From NCBI RefSeq assembly GCF_000332995.1, contig NZ_BANS01000034.1, positions 1 through 64,000 of the forward strand: 64,000 nucleotides of DNA, given 5' to 3'. Made by a program: the position numbers and the translations under genes. The DNA comes from Gordonia amicalis NBRC 100051 = JCM 11271. GTDB lineage: Bacteria > Actinomycetota > Actinomycetes > Mycobacteriales > Mycobacteriaceae. This document shows positions 60,169 to 64,000 of this stretch, one piece after another (positions within the stretch are counted from its first letter, which is position 1; the number at the start of each line of letters is the position of its first letter). The notes beneath the pieces were generated by a model. That model was not told the origin of the DNA, made no database searches, and saw only the letters and a program-made list of their open reading frames with translations.

Positions 60169-61796
60169 AGCAGGTCCCGCTCGTGCGGGATCTCGTCGAC
60201 GGCACGTCCGGAGATCCACTCGCGGAGCACCTTCGTGGCCCGGACGTCGTCCTCGTTGTACTCGAGCAGCCGCTGCCGCTGACCGACGTCGGGACGTCCG
60301 CCGCCGAGCGCGACCGCGGCGCGATACCACTCCATCGACGCCTCACCGCTGGCGTCGTCGTCGCGCCAGGCGAATCCGGCAACGGGAGCGACGCGCTTCA
60401 ACCCTTTTCCGCGGGGACAGATGAAGTTGTCGCCGACCGCCTCGTAGATGTCGACCCACTCCTCGGATGCGATGAACGCCTCCACCTCCCGCCGGGTCGG
60501 GATGCCGGGTTTGCCGGCGAATCGGTCGGCCGAACCCAGCAGCCAGCGATTCTCGGCCTGCTGTGAGTAGCAGTACGCCGCGAACGTCTTCCCGGTCTCG
60601 CGGGCGGCCATCCGTTCGGCGGTCAGCCACGCCCAGAACTCCGCGAACGACCTCGCCTCGTCGCGCGTGGGCAGCGGGTCCCAGGTGACGAACGGCCGGT
60701 AGACCACCGGTTCGTCGGGCGCCGTGGTGTCGGTACGCAGCGTGCCCCACAGGTAGGCGCCGTGTTCGCCGAAGCTCTCCATGTCGACGTCGACCTCGAT
60801 GTCGGCGCGATGCACCCGCGGGGTGTCGCGGCGCCGGACGAGTTCGGTTCCGGTCAGCCAGGCGATCGCACCGATCACCGCATCGTCGAAACGTGCACTG
60901 CCCGGCCAGTTCTCCGGCGGGGCCCCGCGTTGTGCGGCGAGCTGGTCGATCGTGGTGATGCCCGCCTCGACGAGTGCGGTCCCCTGATTACCCGTGGCGA
61001 CGAGCGAGACGTCGCGGCGGGCCTCGAGTTCCGGACCGCACTTCACCCACCAGGGGCACGAGCGGCACTCGGCGACGCGTCGTGGTTCGGTCGGCACCTG
61101 CTGCGCGGCGACGGCCCGACGCCGGTCCAGGACCTCGGTGTAATCGTCGAGCATGCCACCGGTGTCGTGCACGACGATGCAGTCGGCGTCGACGCCGATC
61201 ACGCCACCGCGCAGGTCGCCGGTCTGCGACGACGGGGCGCGACCGATCTCGACCAGCATCGCGGTCAGCTGGGCGAGGCGCAGGTTGTCGCGACGGTTGG
61301 GCCGTGCGGTGCGGTACGGGTCGGGCGTGGGCGCCCACCCCCACAACGGGCTGGTGACCAGCGACGGCGGACGGCCCGGGTCGGGGGCGGACTTCAGGGG
61401 CTGGGTGATCCGGTGGTTGACGACGATGACGGGGACATAGCCGTCGCCCACTCTCACCAGGAGTTCGGCATGACCGCGTCGCCCGTGTTCGATGTCGGTG
61501 GGCAGCGCCGCATTCCAGATCCACGCGACGTTCGCGTCGCACGCCTTCAGGGTGGCCGCGACCCGCTCCGCCGCCCTGGACTCCGCGTCGATCACCACGA
61601 ACGCGCCGGGCTGATCACTGTGGATGCCGCGGAGGAGTTCGCGAACCGCGGCCCGATGATCGGCCGCGGCCTCCTTGCGTCGCTGCACGCCGGGCGGGTC
61701 GGGTTCGGAGCCGGGACGCCCCTCGTGACCGAAGTCGAGGGCGACCCGGTGCTCGCAACCCGCGAGATCGCGCGGCGACAACACCACAGAGGCCAC
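60156..61796 (-). CDS. TM0106-family RecB-like nuclease
   Basis: A 546-residue protein joining a PD-(D/E)XK-type N-terminal nuclease region to a C-terminal RNase-H-like exonuclease. Cysteines in CRSCPWWVKCG with an earlier CEHR form a likely Fe-S cluster as in Cas4/AddB. The C-terminal DEDD pattern is VDVDMESFGEHGAYLWG and LEYNEDDVRATKVLREW. GTG 61796 is preceded by AAAGGGA, whereas the longer frame has no such site. No CRISPR genes are near, so it belongs to the housekeeping actinobacterial form. Role in repair is inferred. Confidence 0.87.
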   Translation of the reverse strand: MASVVLSPRDLAGCEHRVALDFGHEGRPGSEPDPPGVQRRKEAAADHRAAVRELLRGIHSDQPGAFVVIDAESRAAERVAATLKACDANVAWIWNAALPTDIEHGRRGHAELLVRVGDGYVPVIVVNHRITQPLKSAPDPGRPPSLVTSPLWGWAPTPDPYRTARPNRRDNLRLAQLTAMLVEIGRAPSSQTGDLRGGVIGVDADCIVVHDTGGMLDDYTEVLDRRRAVAAQQVPTEPRRVAECRSCPWWVKCGPELEARRDVSLVATGNQGTALVEAGITTIDQLAAQRGAPPENWPGSARFDDAVIGAIAWLTGTELVRRRDTPRVHRADIEVDVDMESFGEHGAYLWGTLRTDTTAPDEPVVYRPFVTWDPLPTRDEARSFAEFWAWLTAERMAARETGKTFAAYCYSQQAENRWLLGSADRFAGKPGIPTRREVEAFIASEEWVDIYEAVGDNFICPRGKGLKRVAPVAGFAWRDDDASGEASMEWYRAAVALGGGRPDVGQRQRLLEYNEDDVRATKVLREWISGRAVDEIPHERDLLARY

Positions 61797-61912
61797 GCCA
61801 TCCCTTTCTCGGCTCGAGCGGTCGGACGCGTGGCCCCACCGGACCACGTGTCATGCTTGTACTTGTTACCACGCCCGCAGCGGTCCACTCGGCAGCAGCG
61901 AAAGGTCATTCG

Positions 61913-62605
61913 ATGGGTTTGTTCTCCTCCGACGGTAGGTCGCGGGCTCAACGCCGCGCAGAGGCCAAGGCTCTCAAGGCAAAAGCCAAGATCGAGGCGA
62001 AGTTCGACGCCAAGCACCGGCGGAAGGAACAGAAAGCTCGTCGCAAGACCGAGCACAAGTACCTCCAGAAGGACCTCAAGGCCGAACGCAAGACCGCCCG
62101 GCAGTTGGCGAAGGCTCAGGAGAAGGTGGTCAAGGCCGAGACCAAGAAGGTGAGTGCCGAGGCCAAGGCGGCCGCGGACGCCAAGATCCTCAGCCCGGCC
62201 AGCGTCAAGCGCTACCTCACGGTCGCGCGCCTCGTGGCCCCCATCGCGGTCCCCATCGCCTACCGCGCCGCGGTCGCCGGTCGTGCGCAGATCTCGGCGC
62301 TGCAGGCCGGCCGCGCAGGCGTTTCGCCAGAAGTGTTGCGTCAGTTCAGCGGCCACGGCGCGGCGCTGTCCGCGCGGATCGCGACGACACGGACCGCGCT
62401 GGAGAAGGTCGTCGCGCAGGACACCAGCGCCGATGCCAAGGACTTCGTCGCCGCGATGACCCAGCGCCTCGACAACCTCGACATCGCGGTCGCCACCGCC
62501 GAGACCATGTCCGCCGCACAGCGCCGGACGGCCCACCAGTCCATCGACGGCGAACTGGTTGCCATTGACGCCGACATCCTCGCGCGGTTGGGCGTTCGTT
62601 CCTGA
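61913..62605 (+). CDS. DUF6474-type coiled-coil protein
   Basis: A 230-residue protein. ATG 61913 has AAAGG 10 bases upstream and gives MGLFSSDGRSRAQRRAEA as the start. Residues 10-110 form a long Lys/Ala/Glu-rich helix (KIEAKFDAKHRRKEQKARRK), followed by a hydrophobic segment (YLTVARLVAPIAVPIAYRAA) and a helical C-terminus. It matches the actinobacterial DUF6474 family. A membrane-associated coiled-coil role is all that can be said. It is divergent from the nuclease gene. Confidence 0.85.
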   Translation: MGLFSSDGRSRAQRRAEAKALKAKAKIEAKFDAKHRRKEQKARRKTEHKYLQKDLKAERKTARQLAKAQEKVVKAETKKVSAEAKAAADAKILSPASVKRYLTVARLVAPIAVPIAYRAAVAGRAQISALQAGRAGVSPEVLRQFSGHGAALSARIATTRTALEKVVAQDTSADAKDFVAAMTQRLDNLDIAVATAETMSAAQRRTAHQSIDGELVAIDADILARLGVRS

Positions 62606-62734
62606 CGCTGGCCGAGGCGGTGGCCTTCGACCCTCGCCGGAGGCGGGTGCGCACCCACTAGGATGGGTTCCACGCGTCGCGTGGGGGATCTTCCTTGTGC
62701 GTACGCTCGGAGGACACACGCAAGGGAGCGCCGT

Positions 62735-63382
62735 ATGACCGAGCAGGAGCCGAACGTCACGCCGTCCGACGGCGACGCGAACAACGACGAGCCGACCCTG
62801 TTTCCCATGACTCCCCCGGAGGCCGACTCCGGGGCTGCCGAATCGTCACCGGCCCCGGCCGAGAAGGCGCCCCCGAAGAAGCCCGCACCCAAGAAGACGC
62901 CGGCCAAGAAGGCGGCGCCGGAGCGAGCCGCAGCCGAGTCCGGTGGCGACAGACTGCCATCGAAGAAGGCCGCCAAGAAGGCCCCCGCGAAGAAGACCCC
63001 GGCGGCCAAGAAGGCCTCGGGTGCCGGTCCCGCCAAGAAGTCACCTGCGAAGAAGGCGCCGGCCAAGAAGGCACCTGCGAAGAAGGCGCCGGCCAAGAAG
63101 GCACCACCGAGGTCGGCACCCCCCGTCGCCGATGTGCCTGCCGCCGCCCCGACCGCGCCTCCTGCTCCGCCGGTCACCTCCACACCGCCTCCGACGTCCG
63201 TCCCGGCGCACCCGCCGGTCGATGTCGTCGCCGAATCCGATGCTGCCCGGGCCACTTTCGCGCAGTTGCGGTCCGGCGCGCCCACCGAACCGCCGACGAC
63301 CAACCTCACCCCCGCCTACGCGGGACTGGCGGCGGTCGTGGCGATGCTGGTGTTCGTCATCCTGCGCCGCGTCCTGCGCTGA
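62735..63382 (+). CDS. Lysine/proline-rich protein with C-terminal membrane anchor
   Basis: A 215-residue protein. AAGGGAG precedes the ATG by six bases. An acidic N-terminus ([19 protein letters not shown]) leads to a long tail of [16 protein letters not shown]-type units (about 60-130), then Pro-rich sequence and a C-terminal span ([20 protein letters not shown]). The lysine region resembles histone-H1-like tails of mycobacterial HupB. With its C-terminal anchor it would hold a polycation at the inner face of the membrane. Function unknown. Confidence 0.82.
   Translation: MTEQEPNVTPSDGDANNDEPTLFPMTPPEADSGAAESSPAPAEKAPPKKPAPKKTPAKKAAPERAAAESGGDRLPSKKAAKKAPAKKTPAAKKASGAGPAKKSPAKKAPAKKAPAKKAPAKKAPPRSAPPVADVPAAAPTAPPAPPVTSTPPPTSVPAHPPVDVVAESDAARATFAQLRSGAPTEPPTTNLTPAYAGLAAVVAMLVFVILRRVLR
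63050..63110 (+). repeat. Tandem KKAPA codon repeat
   Basis: Alternating AAGAAGGCGCCGGCC and AAGAAGGCACCTGCG units, 15 bases each, about four copies. Copy number may vary between strains. Confidence 0.6.
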
Positions 63383-63388
63383 TCGCCC

Positions 63389-63443
63389 CCGCGGCGGCGG
63401 CACAGTCAAAGCCGCTACCGCGGCGGCAGAGTCAAGCCGCTAC
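63389..63443. repeat. Imperfect direct repeat at the desaturase stop
   Basis: GCGGCGGCACAGTCAAAGCC and GCGGCGGCAGAGTCAAGCC are near-identical and each is followed by GCTACC. The second copy contains the stop codon of the desaturase gene, so the end of the gene was duplicated. Confidence 0.6.
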
Positions 63444-64000
63444 CGCGGCGGCGGCGAGACCTCCACGCCACCCGACTCGTGCTCGGGTCCGGCGTTGGGA
63501 TGGTCGGCGGGCAGCCGGCCTCGGAAGCGCGCGGCTTCGCTGACGGCGGGCTCTCCACCCTTCGAGTGCGGCGGCCGGTGGTACGGACCCGGCTTCGGGC
63601 GCGGTTTGCCACCGGGAAGTGCCAGACGCGCGATCGTCCGGTGCACCTGGCCCCACTGTTGACCGAACGGTCCTGTGTTGTAAGGCAATCCGTAGCGCTC
63701 GCAGATGTCCTTCACCTTGGGGGCGACCTCCGAGTACCGGGTACTCGGCATGTCCGGGTACAGGTGGTGCTCCACCTGGTAGCCGAGGTTGCCGCTGATG
63801 ATGTGGAACAGGGGGCTGCCGTCGATGTTGACCGCACCGACGAGCTGCCGGACATACCAGCCGCCCCGCGTCTCGTTCTCGACCTCTTCCTGGCTGAATG
63901 TGTACGTCTGGTCCGGGAAGTGGCCGCAGAAGATGATCGCGTGCGCCCACACGTTCCGGATGATGTTCGCGGTGAAGTTCGCGGCCAGGGTGCGCAGGAA
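63440..64000 (-). CDS. Fatty-acid desaturase, C-terminal part (runs off the window)
   Basis: The visible 186 codons are the end of a membrane desaturase; the start lies beyond base 64000. It shows FRNVWAHAIIFCGHFPDQTY-like sequence (NIIRNVWAHAIIFCGHFPDQ), then HIISGNLGYQVEHHLYPDMP, where QVEHHLYP is the third His box of acyl-lipid or acyl-CoA desaturases, and a long Pro-rich tail after ARLALPGGKPRPKP. The form resembles DesA3-type delta-9 acyl-CoA desaturase. The first two His boxes are not visible. Confidence 0.88.
   Translation of the reverse strand, partial: FLRTLAANFTANIIRNVWAHAIIFCGHFPDQTYTFSQEEVENETRGGWYVRQLVGAVNIDGSPLFHIISGNLGYQVEHHLYPDMPSTRYSEVAPKVKDICERYGLPYNTGPFGQQWGQVHRTIARLALPGGKPRPKPGPYHRPPHSKGGEPAVSEAARFRGRLPADHPNAGPEHESGGVEVSPPPR

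Noticed and set aside
60156-61796. TM0106-type nuclease as part of a CRISPR or phage-defence system
   Set aside because: No Cas1, Cas2, helicase or repeat array is nearby and the gene is a widespread housekeeping form in actinobacteria.

Overview
The window is high-GC actinobacterial chromosome from a mycolic-acid-producing member of the Mycobacteriales. A Gordonia-like organism is my best guess. The reasons are an arabinogalactan and mycolate cell-wall cluster (glf, glfT2, PAP2 phosphatase, ubiA, aftB, antigen-85 mycolyltransferase) and extended colinearity, from memory, with Mycobacterium tuberculosis Rv3803c-Rv3846. That colinearity runs through the amidase, HAD phosphatase, paired acyltransferases, MBL-Rieske protein, serS, the septum-formation protein, pheA, the IdeR-regulated Rv3839 type, the LCP protein, bfrB, glpQ1 and sodA. 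No transposase, integrase, CRISPR array, rRNA or tRNA was seen, so this is mostly core chromosome with small lineage-specific insertions.

Region 1 (1-8759, minus strand) is the cell-wall cluster. glf, glfT2, PAP2, ubiA and aftB abut or overlap and should form one operon. It is driven from a promoter near 8790 that carries a 29-bp inverted repeat. The mycolyltransferase lies behind its own 395-bp upstream region with a CRP/GlxR-type palindrome. Region 2 (8899-12059, plus) is a tightly coupled cassette of glycosyltransferase, acyl-CoA dehydrogenase-like protein, PIG-L deacetylase and methyltransferase, which looks like an uncharacterised glycoconjugate or small-molecule pathway. Region 3 (12150-24306) holds a GAF-ANTAR regulator, a SpoIID-type protein and a peptidoglycan amidase, HAD and acyltransferase genes, a TetR regulator with its palindromic operator, an MBL-Rieske oxygenase-like protein, a Cys-rich copper-storage-type protein and a secreted lipase.

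Region 4 (24386-31719) contains a giant CtpI-type P-type ATPase flanked by two homologous ten-TM DMT-type transporters. Two paralogous 42-residue microproteins on the minus strand have near-identical leaderless promoters. The ATPase frame runs without a stop through one microprotein locus into a lysine-rich tail protein. Region 5 (31734-50886) is the serS to sodA core block. It includes a strong iron box with a promoter in front of the DUF2470 gene, degenerate iron boxes in front of bfrB, and a cluster of DnaA boxes between a rhodanese gene and sppA.

Region 6 (50945-64000) has an ECF-type importer (T protein plus an S-A-A fusion), a GDT1/TMEM165-type cation exporter whose leaderless promoter is covered by a DtxR-family operator, a type II short-chain dehydrogenase, an HTH / ImmA-IrrE peptidase / MAB_1171c-type membrane protein trio, a frameshifted mucin-like surface protein, a TM0106-type nuclease, two lysine-rich proteins and the end of a fatty-acid desaturase. 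A recurring feature is a TANNNT hexamer exactly 6-7 nt before the start codon. This indicates many leaderless mRNAs and was used to choose several start codons.
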